Assembly: GCF_900110955.1 (NCBI RefSeq)
Contig: NZ_FOFR01000001.1
Coordinates: 124,001 to 188,000, forward strand
Direction: 5' to 3'
DNA length: 64,000 nt
From: Lentzea xinjiangensis
Lineage (GTDB): Bacteria; Actinomycetota; Actinomycetes; Mycobacteriales; Pseudonocardiaceae
Under the pieces are notes generated by a model, which saw only the letters and a program-made list of their open reading frames with translations, ran no database searches and had not been told where the DNA came from. Shown one piece after another: positions 1 through 7,648 of the stretch; positions within the stretch are counted from its first letter, which is position 1, and every line of letters starts with the position of its first letter. The translations under genes and the position numbers were made by a program.

Positions 1-62
1 ACGACTACCTGAACGGCGAGGTCATCCGCATGGACGGCGCCCTGCGGATGGCCCCCCGCTAG
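1..62 (+). CDS. C-terminal end of an SDR-family oxidoreductase (partial)
   Basis: Only the last 19 codons are in the window. They read DYLNGEVIRMDGALRMAPR and stop at TAG 60-62. The NGEVIRxDGALRMAPR ending is typical of short-chain dehydrogenases of the 3-hydroxyacyl-CoA dehydrogenase type II/FabG-like group, where it closes the NAD(P)-binding Rossmann domain. Catalytic residues lie outside the window, so the substrate cannot be judged. Its stop overlaps the stop of the convergent nuclease gene within a shared CTAG. Confidence 0.6.
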   Translation, partial: DYLNGEVIRMDGALRMAPR

Positions 63-1702
63 AGATCGCCCGCGTAGGGCAGCTTGGACATCGCGTCCGA
101 GGTCATCCACTCGCGCAGCCGGTGGGTGGCCCGGACGTCGTCCTCGTTGTACTCCAGCAGCCGCCGCCGCTGCTCGACGTCGAGCTCGTCACCGTTCAGC
201 CCCACGGCGGCCCGGTACCAGCGCATGGAGTTCTCGCCGCCGGCCTCCGGGTCGCGCCACTGGAAGCCCGCGGCCGGCGCGATGATCTTCAGGCCCTTGC
301 CGTGCGCGCACAGGAACTGCTCGCGGACGATCCCGAACAGGTCCACCCACGCGTCCGAGCCGATGAACTCCTTGACCTGGGCGACCGTGGGGATGCCCGG
401 CTTGCCCGCGAAGCGCTCCGCCGACGCGAGCAGCCAGCGGTTCTCCGCCAGCTCGTTGTAGCAGTAGGCGCGGAACGACAGCCCGCGCGCTTTCGCCCGC
501 AGCCGGATGCCGGTCAGCCACGTCCAGAACTCGGCGAACGAGCGCGCCTCGTCATCGCACGGCAATGCGTCCCACGTCACGAACGCGCGGTAGCCGTACT
601 CCTCGTCGATGTCCTTTCCGGACAACAGGCAGCCCCACATGTACGCGCCGAGATCGCCGAAGCTCTCCATGTCGACGTCGACCTCGACGTCCGCGCGCGG
701 CACGTCCATCTCCGGCACCCGCCGCACCAGCGCCAGGTCCCGCAGCCACGCGCGCGCCAGCACCACGGCGTCGCCGAACGGCATGCCCACCAACTGGACC
801 GGGCCCTCCGCCGCGGGGTCCAGCTCGGCCAGCGCATCCACTGTGGACAGTCCAACCTTGCGCAGCGCCACGGCGTCCTCGCCGCGCACGACCAGGCTGA
901 CGTCCCGGCCCTGCTTGAGATCGCTGTCACACGTCGGCCACCACGGGCAGGTCTTGCAGTCGACGATCCGCGACGGCCTGGCGAGCGGGTCCTTCTGGTT
1001 GACCGCCGCGAGCGCCACCGAGAGCCGGTCGCTGAACCGCGCGTCGTACTCGGCCAGCGCCGTCCTGCCGCCTGGCCACGTCGGCGCCTCGAGGTCGTGC
1101 CACAGCACCACGTCGGCGTCCATGCCGATCACGCCACCGGTGGCGCGTCCGCTGCGCGCGTACCCGGCGGCCTGCAACTGCCGTTGGGCGTGGGCCAGCC
1201 TGAGCTGGTCGCGGGGCTGCGGCCGCACCTTGCGGTGCGGGTCCGTGCGGCTGCCGCCGGGCAGGGGCATGGTCAACGGGCTGGTGCGGGCGCCCTGGCC
1301 GGGATCGGTGATCTTGTGTCGCACCACGAGCACCGGCACGTACCCGGTGGAGTCCTTGACCAGCAGGTCGATGCCACCGCGCCGGCCGCCCCGCGGGTCA
1401 CGCGGCAGAGCCGCGCCCCAGATGTACGGCGCGCCCATCTCCATCGCGGCGAGCGTGACGCGTTCCCGGTCGGCACTGCGCACGTCGGGTCCGCTGGGCA
1501 CCTCGAAGAGGTCGGAGCCGACGATGCGGCCCAGGGCGTCCGCCACCGCGCGGCGGTGGTTCGCCGCGTCCGCTTTCCGTTGTTCCGAAGCCGGATCCGG
1601 CGCCGCTTTGGGAGCGTCGCGCATCTCCGGATCGTTTTCGAGGTGCACCCGCCGCCGACAACGAGTGACCACGCCGGCGTCGAGCTGCACCTGGGAAGTC
1701 AC
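59..1702 (-). CDS. TM0106-family RecB-like nuclease with predicted Fe-S cluster
   Basis: About 547 residues from GTG at 1702. The frame stays open upstream, but that part only shadows the divergent gene. The N-terminal half looks like a PD-(D/E)XK nuclease: a GGIDLLVK segment near residue 112 supplies the Asp, and a VVRHK strand follows near 126-130. One early Cys (residue 15, in TRCRRR) and a later C-x2-C-x5-C at 249, 252 and 258 match the four-cysteine 4Fe-4S layout of Cas4/AddB nucleases. The C-terminal third ends in LLEYNEDDVRATHRL, a DEDD/YprB-type RNase H-like exonuclease motif. The acidic residue normally just before the catalytic Lys appears to be Val, so nuclease activity is uncertain. 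A DNA repair or mobile-DNA processing role is known only by family inference. Confidence 0.75.
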   Translation of the reverse strand: MTSQVQLDAGVVTRCRRRVHLENDPEMRDAPKAAPDPASEQRKADAANHRRAVADALGRIVGSDLFEVPSGPDVRSADRERVTLAAMEMGAPYIWGAALPRDPRGGRRGGIDLLVKDSTGYVPVLVVRHKITDPGQGARTSPLTMPLPGGSRTDPHRKVRPQPRDQLRLAHAQRQLQAAGYARSGRATGGVIGMDADVVLWHDLEAPTWPGGRTALAEYDARFSDRLSVALAAVNQKDPLARPSRIVDCKTCPWWPTCDSDLKQGRDVSLVVRGEDAVALRKVGLSTVDALAELDPAAEGPVQLVGMPFGDAVVLARAWLRDLALVRRVPEMDVPRADVEVDVDMESFGDLGAYMWGCLLSGKDIDEEYGYRAFVTWDALPCDDEARSFAEFWTWLTGIRLRAKARGLSFRAYCYNELAENRWLLASAERFAGKPGIPTVAQVKEFIGSDAWVDLFGIVREQFLCAHGKGLKIIAPAAGFQWRDPEAGGENSMRWYRAAVGLNGDELDVEQRRRLLEYNEDDVRATHRLREWMTSDAMSKLPYAGDL

Positions 1703-1784
1703 GGATGCAGCGTATGTCGCGCGTCGGTGAGATGTGTCGGCAACCTGGGCAGTAAGTTCCACGTGACGGAGGAGGTGTACCCGA

Positions 1785-2219
1785 ATGGCGCGCAAAGCGA
1801 AGGCCGGCTTCACGCCCAGCAGGGCGAAGAACCTGGTCGGTGTCGCGAAGGTGGTGGCGCCCGCGCTCATTCCGGTGCTGGCCCCGGTGATCGCTCGCGG
1901 AGCCGGTCTGCTGAGCGAGCGGTACGACCGGTTCCGGGCACGCCGGCTCGGCATCGACGTCGCGGACATCGGGAAGTACTCCGGCTACGGAGCCCGGTTG
2001 CACGCGCGGATCGTCGGCTTCGCGGAGTCGCTCGAGGCGGTGCGGGCCGCGGACTCCGACTGGGCCTCGAAGACCGAGGCACGCCTGGCTCAGCTCCTGG
2101 CCGCCGTGCGCGCCGCCGAACGGATGCCGGCGGCCCGGCGCAAAGCAGCGCACCGGGCCGTCTCGACGGATCTGGAAATGTTGGAGCAGGAACTGCTCAG
2201 GCGCCTGAACGTGCGGTGA
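1785..2219 (+). CDS. DUF6474-like conserved actinobacterial protein
   Basis: 144 residues, start ATG with a strong GGAGGAGG 8 nt upstream. It has a basic N-terminus (MARKAKAGFTPSRAKN), then a hydrophobic VAKVVAPALIPVLAPV stretch that could be membrane-associated, a YDRFRARRLG motif, the IGKYSGYGARLHARI block and a charged helical C-terminus. The layout resembles DUF6474 proteins; that family name is from memory and should be confirmed. No enzymatic motif is visible and no function is known to me. Its last 23 nt overlap the 3' end of the convergent BCCT transporter gene. Confidence 0.7.
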   Translation: MARKAKAGFTPSRAKNLVGVAKVVAPALIPVLAPVIARGAGLLSERYDRFRARRLGIDVADIGKYSGYGARLHARIVGFAESLEAVRAADSDWASKTEARLAQLLAAVRAAERMPAARRKAAHRAVSTDLEMLEQELLRRLNVR

Positions 2220-3846
2220 CCTCCGGGGTCTTCCCGGTGACCTCGGCCACGGCCTTGACCGCCGCCGCCTCGACCACCTGACCGGGGTCGAGGTGCGCGG
2301 TGACCTCTTCCATCACCTCGGCGACCCGCTCCTCGCGCCTGATCATCGGGTCGGACCGCAGGTCCTTCGCCAGCGACACGCACAACCCGACCATCACGAC
2401 CATGAACGGCAACGCCGCGATGATCGTGAGGTTCTGCAGTCCTGTCAGCGCGTTGGACCCGCCGACCAGGAGCATCACCGCGGCGACCGCACCGGTCAGC
2501 ACACCCCAGAAGACCACCCCCGGCTTCGTCGGCTGGATCGTGCCCCGCTGGGAGAGCGTTCCCATGACGATCGACGCGGCGTCCGCACCGGACACGAAGA
2601 AGATCGCCACCAGCACCATGACGATGACGCCGGCGACGGCCGCCAGGGGGAACTGGCCGAGCAGCGCGAAGAGCTGGGACTCCGGGGTGGCTTGTCCCGC
2701 GAGGTCGGTCCCCGACCGCTGCTCGAAGATCGCCGTCCCGCCCAGGACCGCGAACCACACCAGCGACACCGCGGACGGCACCAGGATCACCCCGGCCACG
2801 AACTGCTTGATCGTCCGGCCGCGCGAGATGCGCGCGATGAACATGCCGACGAACGGCGTCCACGAGATCCACCACGCCCAGTAGAAGATCGTCCAGCCGG
2901 ACAGCCACGTCTCCGTCGCGTCGCCACCCGAGGCGGCGGTCCGGCCGGCCATGTTCGCGAGCTCGCGGAAGTAGTCGCCCAGCGCGGTCGGCAGCAGGTT
3001 CAGGATGAACACCGTCGGGCCGACGACGAACAGGAACAGCGCCAGCACCACGGCCAGCACCATGTTGGTGTTCGACAGCCACTGGATGCCCTTGGCCACC
3101 CCCGACACCGCGGACGCGACGAACGCCACGGTCAGCACGGCGATGATCGCGACGAGCACGCCCTTGCCGACGCCGCCCGTCCAGCCCGCCGCCTCCAGCC
3201 CGCTGCCGATCTGCAGCGCGCCGAGCCCGAGTGAGGTGGCCGAGCCGAAGAGGGTCGCGAAGATGGCCATCACGTCGATGGCACGGCCCCAGCCGGACGC
3301 GGCACGGCGGCCCAGCAGCGGCGCGAACGCGGAGCTGATGAGCGAGGACCGGCCGCGGCGGAAGCTGCCGTACGCGATGGCGATGCCGACGACGGCGTAG
3401 ATCGCCCACGGGTGCAACGTCCAGTGGAAGAGCGTGGTGGCCATCGCGGTTTCGAGGGGATCCCCGTCGGTGCCGGGCGGCGGCTTCACGAAGTGGGTCA
3501 GCGGCTCGTTCACGCCGTAGAACATGAGCCCGATGCCCATGCCCGCGCTGAACATCATCGCGACCCACGAGACGGTCTTGAACTCGGGCTTCTCGTCGTC
3601 GCGGCCGAGCGGGATCTTGCCGTAGCGGCTGAAGGCGAGCCACAGGGCGAAGACCACGAACCCGGAGGCCGAGATCACAAAAGCCCAGCCCAGATTCCGG
3701 ATGATCCAGCCCAGCGCCGTCTTCGAGGCGGACGCCAAACTGTCTGTCCCAACGATTCCCCAGGTCACGAACGCAAGCGTGAGACCTGCGGCAACGCCGA
3801 ACACGACCCGGTCGGTACGGCCCGGCTTGTCGCATTGAACGGTCAT
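2197..3846 (-). CDS. BCCT-family betaine/choline/carnitine transporter
   Basis: 549 residues from ATG at 3846. This is a secondary transporter of quaternary ammonium compatible solutes, usually sodium- or proton-coupled, in the cytoplasmic membrane. Family hallmarks are visible: MFSAGMGIGLMFYGVNEPLTHF, then HWTLHPWAIYAVVGIAIAYGSFRRG, then the aromatic SGWTIFYWAWWISWTPFVGMFIARISRGRTI block that forms the substrate box. About twelve hydrophobic segments are present. The charged C-terminal tail (about residues 495-549) resembles the osmosensing extension of BetP-type carriers, which suggests osmotic regulation; that is an inference. Nothing next to it narrows the substrate. Confidence 0.88.
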   Translation of the reverse strand: MTVQCDKPGRTDRVVFGVAAGLTLAFVTWGIVGTDSLASASKTALGWIIRNLGWAFVISASGFVVFALWLAFSRYGKIPLGRDDEKPEFKTVSWVAMMFSAGMGIGLMFYGVNEPLTHFVKPPPGTDGDPLETAMATTLFHWTLHPWAIYAVVGIAIAYGSFRRGRSSLISSAFAPLLGRRAASGWGRAIDVMAIFATLFGSATSLGLGALQIGSGLEAAGWTGGVGKGVLVAIIAVLTVAFVASAVSGVAKGIQWLSNTNMVLAVVLALFLFVVGPTVFILNLLPTALGDYFRELANMAGRTAASGGDATETWLSGWTIFYWAWWISWTPFVGMFIARISRGRTIKQFVAGVILVPSAVSLVWFAVLGGTAIFEQRSGTDLAGQATPESQLFALLGQFPLAAVAGVIVMVLVAIFFVSGADAASIVMGTLSQRGTIQPTKPGVVFWGVLTGAVAAVMLLVGGSNALTGLQNLTIIAALPFMVVMVGLCVSLAKDLRSDPMIRREERVAEVMEEVTAHLDPGQVVEAAAVKAVAEVTGKTPEVTARSGA

Positions 3847-3904
3847 GCGGCCGCGAATACCCGCTGATGGACCTCGGCAAACTCCTCCGATTACCCTCAG
3901 CGCT

Positions 3905-4420
3905 GTGAGCACCCGGCCGAGTGAGTTGCGCACCCTGCGGGGTGCCGCGCTCGCGCTGACCTCGGCGGCGCTCACGATCGCCGCGCACGGGCTGGGCGGC
4001 GGTGAGCTGCCGGAGTTCATCCACGCGTTGCCGCTGGTCGTGCTCATCGCGTTCGCCGCGGCGAGTCTCGCGGACCGCCGCACCGGCAAGCTCTCCGTCA
4101 TGGCCGGCCTCGGCACGGCGCAGCTCGCGCAGCACCTGCTGCTCACGTGGGTCAACCACGAGCACACGAACACCCTCACCGGGCAGATGGTCCTGGCGCA
4201 CCTCGTCGCCGCGGCGCTGACCGGACTGCTCCTGTTCCACGCGGAGAACGCCCTGTTCCGGCTGTTCGCCGCGGTCACCCGCCTGATCCCCCGCAGGCTC
4301 ACGCCGCTGCCGGTCACCACGCCGGTGCGGACGTTCGACAGCACGCCGTACACGAGGCACGAACACGCGGTCCTCCACACACGCGCGCACGGCCGACGAG
4401 GCCCACCCAGCAGCTCCTGA
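3905..4420 (+). CDS. Histidine-containing four-TM membrane protein of the copper operon
   Basis: 171 residues from GTG at 3905. TACCCT lies 7 nt upstream and there is no Shine-Dalgarno, the usual actinobacterial leaderless arrangement, so I prefer this start over the longer frame. About four membrane segments are visible. Several histidines lie at or near membrane edges (AAHGLGG, FIHALP, a WVNHEHTNT loop, LFHAEN), and a soluble tail contains TRHEHAVLHTRAHGRR. I do not recognise a named family. It lies 42 nt before ycnI-copC-copD on the same strand, so a role in copper handling is likely from context. The histidines would suit metal binding, but that is inference. Confidence 0.7.
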   Translation: MSTRPSELRTLRGAALALTSAALTIAAHGLGGGELPEFIHALPLVVLIAFAAASLADRRTGKLSVMAGLGTAQLAQHLLLTWVNHEHTNTLTGQMVLAHLVAAALTGLLLFHAENALFRLFAAVTRLIPRRLTPLPVTTPVRTFDSTPYTRHEHAVLHTRAHGRRGPPSSS

Positions 4421-4462
4421 TCACCCGATCCCACCCCTCTGGCAACCAGGAGTCACAACTTC

Positions 4463-5194
4463 ATGTCGACCAACCGATTCGGCGTGCGCACGCTCGCCGT
4501 CCTCGCCGTCGCCGGGATCGCCGTGCTCGGCACTCCGGTCACCGCGTCCGCGCACGTCACCGCCCAGCCCGCCGAGTTCACCCAGGGCGGCCGCGCCACG
4601 TTCGCGTTCCGCGTCCCGAACGAGCGGGACACCGCCGGCACCACCAAGATCGAGGTGACGCTGCCGCAGGACACCCCGCTCACCTCGGTGCGCACCAAGC
4701 CGCTGGCCGGCTGGAAGGCCGAGGTCGTCAAGGGCAAGCTCGACAAGCCCGTGACGATCGCCGGCAAGGAGGTCACCGAGGCCTTCAAGACGATCACCTG
4801 GACCGCCGAGCCCGGCGTGAAGATCGGCGTCAACGAGTACCAGGAGTTCTTCGTCGCGCTCGGCACCCTGCCAGAGGGCAAGGACACGCTGCTGCTCCCG
4901 ACCAAGCAGACCTACGAGAACGGCGAGGTCGTGGACTGGTCCCAGGCGTCCGCCGACGGCAAGGAGCCGGAGCACCCGGCGCCCGCGCTGAAGCTCGCCC
5001 CGAAGAAGGCGGGCGACGACGGCCACGGCGGCCACGGCACGACCCCGGCCGCGAACAGCACCGACACGCACGAGGCGGCGGCCGCCGGTTCCGACCAGAC
5101 GGCCCGCTACCTCGGTGGCGCCGGTCTGGCCGTCGGCGCGCTCGGCTTGGGCTTCGGCGTCGGCGCGATCCTGCGTTCGCGGCGCAAGGCATGA
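4463..5194 (+). CDS. ycnI: YcnI-like (DUF1775) copper-binding protein
   Basis: 243 residues. A signal peptide (about 1-30) ends in TASA and leaves His31 as the first mature residue (HVTAQPAEF). In YcnI proteins the N-terminal histidine forms a single-histidine brace that binds Cu(II). The DUF1775 beta-sandwich covers roughly residues 31-175, including the GGRATFAFRVPNE region. A linker with GHGGHG and acidic residues leads to a C-terminal membrane helix (about 215-236) and an RSRRKA cytoplasmic tail, so it is anchored outside the membrane. It overlaps copC by an ATGA, which indicates translational coupling. The likely role is an extracytoplasmic copper chaperone. Confidence 0.88.
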   Translation: MSTNRFGVRTLAVLAVAGIAVLGTPVTASAHVTAQPAEFTQGGRATFAFRVPNERDTAGTTKIEVTLPQDTPLTSVRTKPLAGWKAEVVKGKLDKPVTIAGKEVTEAFKTITWTAEPGVKIGVNEYQEFFVALGTLPEGKDTLLLPTKQTYENGEVVDWSQASADGKEPEHPAPALKLAPKKAGDDGHGGHGTTPAANSTDTHEAAAAGSDQTARYLGGAGLAVGALGLGFGVGAILRSRRKA

Positions 5195-5718
5195 AGCGCG
5201 CGCTCATCGCGTGCCTGATCGCAGGTGCGGCCGTGCTCGTCACGGCCGCCCCCGCGGCGGCGCACAACACGCTCATCGGCAGCGACCCGAAGGACAAGAC
5301 GTCGCTGGAGACCGGCCCGTCGGCGGTGACGCTCACGTTCGACCAGGACGTGCAGGGCGGCGAGGGCATCAACACGATCTCCGTCGTCGACGCGAACGGC
5401 GGGCACTACGAGGCCGCGGGCGATCCGACGATCAAGGACAACGCCGTCACCGCGAAGGTCAACGCGCTCGGCAAGGCCGGGCAGTACAAGATCGGCTACC
5501 GGGTCCTGTCGGCGGACGGCCACCCGGTGTCCGGTGAGCTGACGTTCACGCTGACCAAGGACGGCACGGGCACCCCCACCACACCGGCGAACCCGACCGC
5601 CTCGGGCGACAGCGGCTCCGGCGGCGGCCTGCCCGTCTGGGTGTGGGTCGTCGGCGCGGTGGTGCTGCTCGGCGGTGGCGTGTTCCTCGCCCTGCGCGGA
5701 GGCGGCGCGAAGGCATGA
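5191..5718 (+). CDS. copC: CopC-like periplasmic-type copper-binding protein
   Basis: 175 residues. A signal peptide is followed by AAAHNTLIGSDPKD, so His25 becomes the mature N-terminus and supplies the CopC Cu(II) site. The domain keeps the family motifs PSAVTLTFDQDV and LSADGHPVSGELTF; the DGHPV His is a second ligand. A Ser/Gly/Pro/Thr linker (about 127-145) leads to one C-terminal membrane helix. Secreted CopC proteins in Gram-positives are commonly tethered this way. It overlaps ycnI and the CopD-like gene by ATGA at both ends, so the three are probably made together and hand copper to the membrane carrier. Confidence 0.9.
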   Translation: MKRALIACLIAGAAVLVTAAPAAAHNTLIGSDPKDKTSLETGPSAVTLTFDQDVQGGEGINTISVVDANGGHYEAAGDPTIKDNAVTAKVNALGKAGQYKIGYRVLSADGHPVSGELTFTLTKDGTGTPTTPANPTASGDSGSGGGLPVWVWVVGAVVLLGGGVFLALRGGGAKA

Positions 5719-6734
5719 GGGGCGTCCGGACCGCCGTCCCCACCCACCACCGCGTGCTCGCCGGGCTGGTCCTCGGCGCGCTCGCGGGCATCGCGCTCGG
5801 CCTCGTGCTGGCACCACCGGTCGTGGTCGCCGGGGTCGTCGACGCCGGGGTGGCGGTCCGGTACGGCCTGCCGGTCACGCGGGTGCTGCTCGACGTGTCG
5901 GCGACGGTCGTCGTCGGCCTGTCGATCCTGCCGAAGCTGCTCGGTTTCGACCGTCCCACGCACACCGAACCGGTCATGCGCGTCGCCCGGCCGGCCGCGG
6001 TCGTCGCCGCCGCCGTCTGGGTGGCCACGGCGCTGACCGCCATCGTGCTGCAGGCCGCCGAGCTGCGGCCGGGCAGCAACGTCAGCGTCGGCAACGCCCT
6101 CGATTACATCGCGGACGTCGGCGCGGGCAAGGGCCTGCTGTTCAGCGCCGCCTGCGCGTTCGTGTACCTGTTCATCGGCGTCATGGCCGTGCGCGGCGGT
6201 GAGTCCGTGCCCGCCGAGCTGCGCATCCTCATCTCGATGTTCGGCCTGCTGCCGATCCCGGTGACCGGGCACGCCTCCAACTGGGAGTACCACGACTACT
6301 CGATGGTCTCCATGGAGCTGCACGTGCTGGGCGCCGCGGCGTGGACCGGCGGGCTCGGCGCGTTGGTCGCGCTGGTCGCCCACCGCAAGGGCCTGCTGGC
6401 GGTCGCGCTGCCGAAGTTCTCCAGGATCGCCACCGCGAGCCTGGTCGTGGTGACGGCGACGGGCCTGTTCAACGGGCTGCTGGAGCTGATCCTCAATCCG
6501 GTCGTGCCGTTCCCGCGATCGGTGTTCACGACCGGCTACGGCCTGCTGTTCGTCGGCAAGGCCGTGTGCGCGGTGCTGGTCGCGGTGCTCGGCGCGCACA
6601 TCCGGTGGCGGTTGCTGCCGCGGATCGCCCGGCACGAGGTCACGGCGATCGTGCAGTGGGCGGTGCTCGAGGTGACCGTCCTGGGCGTCGCCTTCGGTCT
6701 CGCCGTCGTCCTGAGCCGCGCGCCCGTCAGCTGA
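5715..6734 (+). CDS. CopD-like copper transport membrane protein
   Basis: 339 residues with about eight membrane segments and the CopD/YcnJ-type core. Visible features include the conserved helix SMELHVLGAAAWTGGLGALVAL with a His and Trp-Thr-Gly, a TATGLFNGLLEL segment, and FTTGYGLLFVGKAVCAVLVAVLGA near the C-terminus. CopD proteins move copper across the membrane, usually with CopC as extracytoplasmic partner; the direction is import in the best studied cases. Its start overlaps the copC stop. Its last 8 nt overlap the convergent LysR gene. No CopA ATPase or CsoR repressor is nearby. Confidence 0.85.
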   Translation: MRGVRTAVPTHHRVLAGLVLGALAGIALGLVLAPPVVVAGVVDAGVAVRYGLPVTRVLLDVSATVVVGLSILPKLLGFDRPTHTEPVMRVARPAAVVAAAVWVATALTAIVLQAAELRPGSNVSVGNALDYIADVGAGKGLLFSAACAFVYLFIGVMAVRGGESVPAELRILISMFGLLPIPVTGHASNWEYHDYSMVSMELHVLGAAAWTGGLGALVALVAHRKGLLAVALPKFSRIATASLVVVTATGLFNGLLELILNPVVPFPRSVFTTGYGLLFVGKAVCAVLVAVLGAHIRWRLLPRIARHEVTAIVQWAVLEVTVLGVAFGLAVVLSRAPVS

Positions 6735-7578
6735 ACCCCGTCGCGACCCTCACCAGGTCGGCGAGCGCGCGTGACCGGCTGTGCGGCGGCCAGGCGATCA
6801 CCGTCGTCACCCTGGGCGCGTCGACGACGGGCACCGCGACCAGCCCTTCGGCCAGTCCCGCGCGGACGAACTCCGGCATGACCGCGACGGCCCTGCCGAG
6901 CTCGATCATCTGGAACAGCTGCGTCAGGTTGCGCACCTCGATGCCGGGACCGTCCGGGTAGGTGCCGTCCGGACGCGGCCAGCGGACCTGGTCGCTCAGG
7001 TCGCTGATGTCCGCCGTCCGCAGCCCGGGCGCTCCCGCGAGCCGGTGCGTCGCCGGCATGACCGCGACCTGCCCCTCGGTGTGCAGGACCTCCACGTCGA
7101 GGCCGGTCGTCGGGTCGTACGGCTCGTGCAGCAGCGCGACGTCGGCCCGTCCGTCGAGCAGCGGGAGGTGGGTGTTCGACTCGCACAGCAGGAGGTCGAC
7201 GGGGACGGCGCCGGGCTCGGCGGCGTACGCGTCGAGCAGCTTCGCCAGCACCTCGCCGGAACTGCCGGCCTTCGCGGCCAGCACCAGCGACGGCCGGTCG
7301 GCGGCCGCGCTCCTGGTCCGGCGCTCGGCCGCCACGACCGCCCCGAGGATCCCCCTGGCCTCGGTCAGCAGGGTCGCGCCGGCGCCGGTGAGCGAGACCC
7401 GGCGGCTGGTGCGGGTCAGCAGCGCGACACCGAGCCGGTGTTCGAGCTGGGCGATCGTCCGCGACAGCGGTGGCTGGGCGATGCCCAGGCGTTCGGCGGC
7501 GCGGCCGAAGTGCAGTTCTTCCGCGACCGCGACGAAGTACCGGAGCTCTCGGGTCTCCACGACGTCCACGGTATCCAT
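6727..7578 (-). CDS. LysR-family transcriptional regulator
   Basis: 283 residues. The N-terminal winged helix-turn-helix (about 10-68) is typical: LRYFVAVAEELHFGRAAERLGIAQPPLSRTIAQLE. The effector domain begins near residue 95, with GLDVEVLHTEGQVAVMPATHRLA and QLFQMIELGRAVAVMPEFV in the ligand-binding lobes. It is divergent from an SDR gene 70 bp away. The gap holds a T-N11-A dyad that runs into its own start codon, so autoregulation and control of the SDR gene are likely. The inducer cannot be guessed. Confidence 0.9.
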   Translation of the reverse strand: MDTVDVVETRELRYFVAVAEELHFGRAAERLGIAQPPLSRTIAQLEHRLGVALLTRTSRRVSLTGAGATLLTEARGILGAVVAAERRTRSAAADRPSLVLAAKAGSSGEVLAKLLDAYAAEPGAVPVDLLLCESNTHLPLLDGRADVALLHEPYDPTTGLDVEVLHTEGQVAVMPATHRLAGAPGLRTADISDLSDQVRWPRPDGTYPDGPGIEVRNLTQLFQMIELGRAVAVMPEFVRAGLAEGLVAVPVVDAPRVTTVIAWPPHSRSRALADLVRVATGFS

Positions 7579-7591
7579 ACCGGCCGGGTAT
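7577..7591. promoter_or_regulatory. Candidate LysR operator (T-N11-A dyad)
   Basis: ATACCGGCCGGGTAT has perfect 5-bp arms around GGCCG and fits the LysR T-N11-A box. It overlaps the first bases of the lysR reading frame, so binding could block lysR expression while activating the divergent SDR gene. Confidence 0.55.
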
Positions 7592-7598
7592 CGCTGCG

Positions 7599-7613
7599 AC
7601 ACCGGAACGGTGT
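7599..7613. promoter_or_regulatory. Second dyad in the LysR/SDR gap
   Basis: ACACCGGAACGGTGT is a perfect 6-bp inverted repeat (ACACCG/CGGTGT) with a GAA spacer, centred 22 bp from the T-N11-A site. Two half-sites about two helical turns apart would suit a LysR tetramer. This is an inference from spacing. Confidence 0.4.
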
Positions 7614-7648
7614 TGGTCTCGAACGCTCGCCGGACCACGATCGAATCC

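Noticed and set aside
1754-1769. AGTTCCACGTGACGGA upstream of the DUF6474-like gene looked like parS
   Set aside because: Only the left half and centre match; the right arm is lost to the ribosome-binding site.
3845-4420. Earlier ATG start for the copper-operon membrane protein
   Set aside because: That start lies on the BCCT start codon, lacks a ribosome site and adds a Pro/Arg-rich leader; GTG 3905 with a leaderless -10 is better.
5107-5817. Long minus-strand frames over the copper operon and many other genes
   Set aside because: They mirror the real plus-strand genes, contain Arg/Ala/Gly-rich sequence and have no ribosome sites; typical shadows in high-GC DNA.
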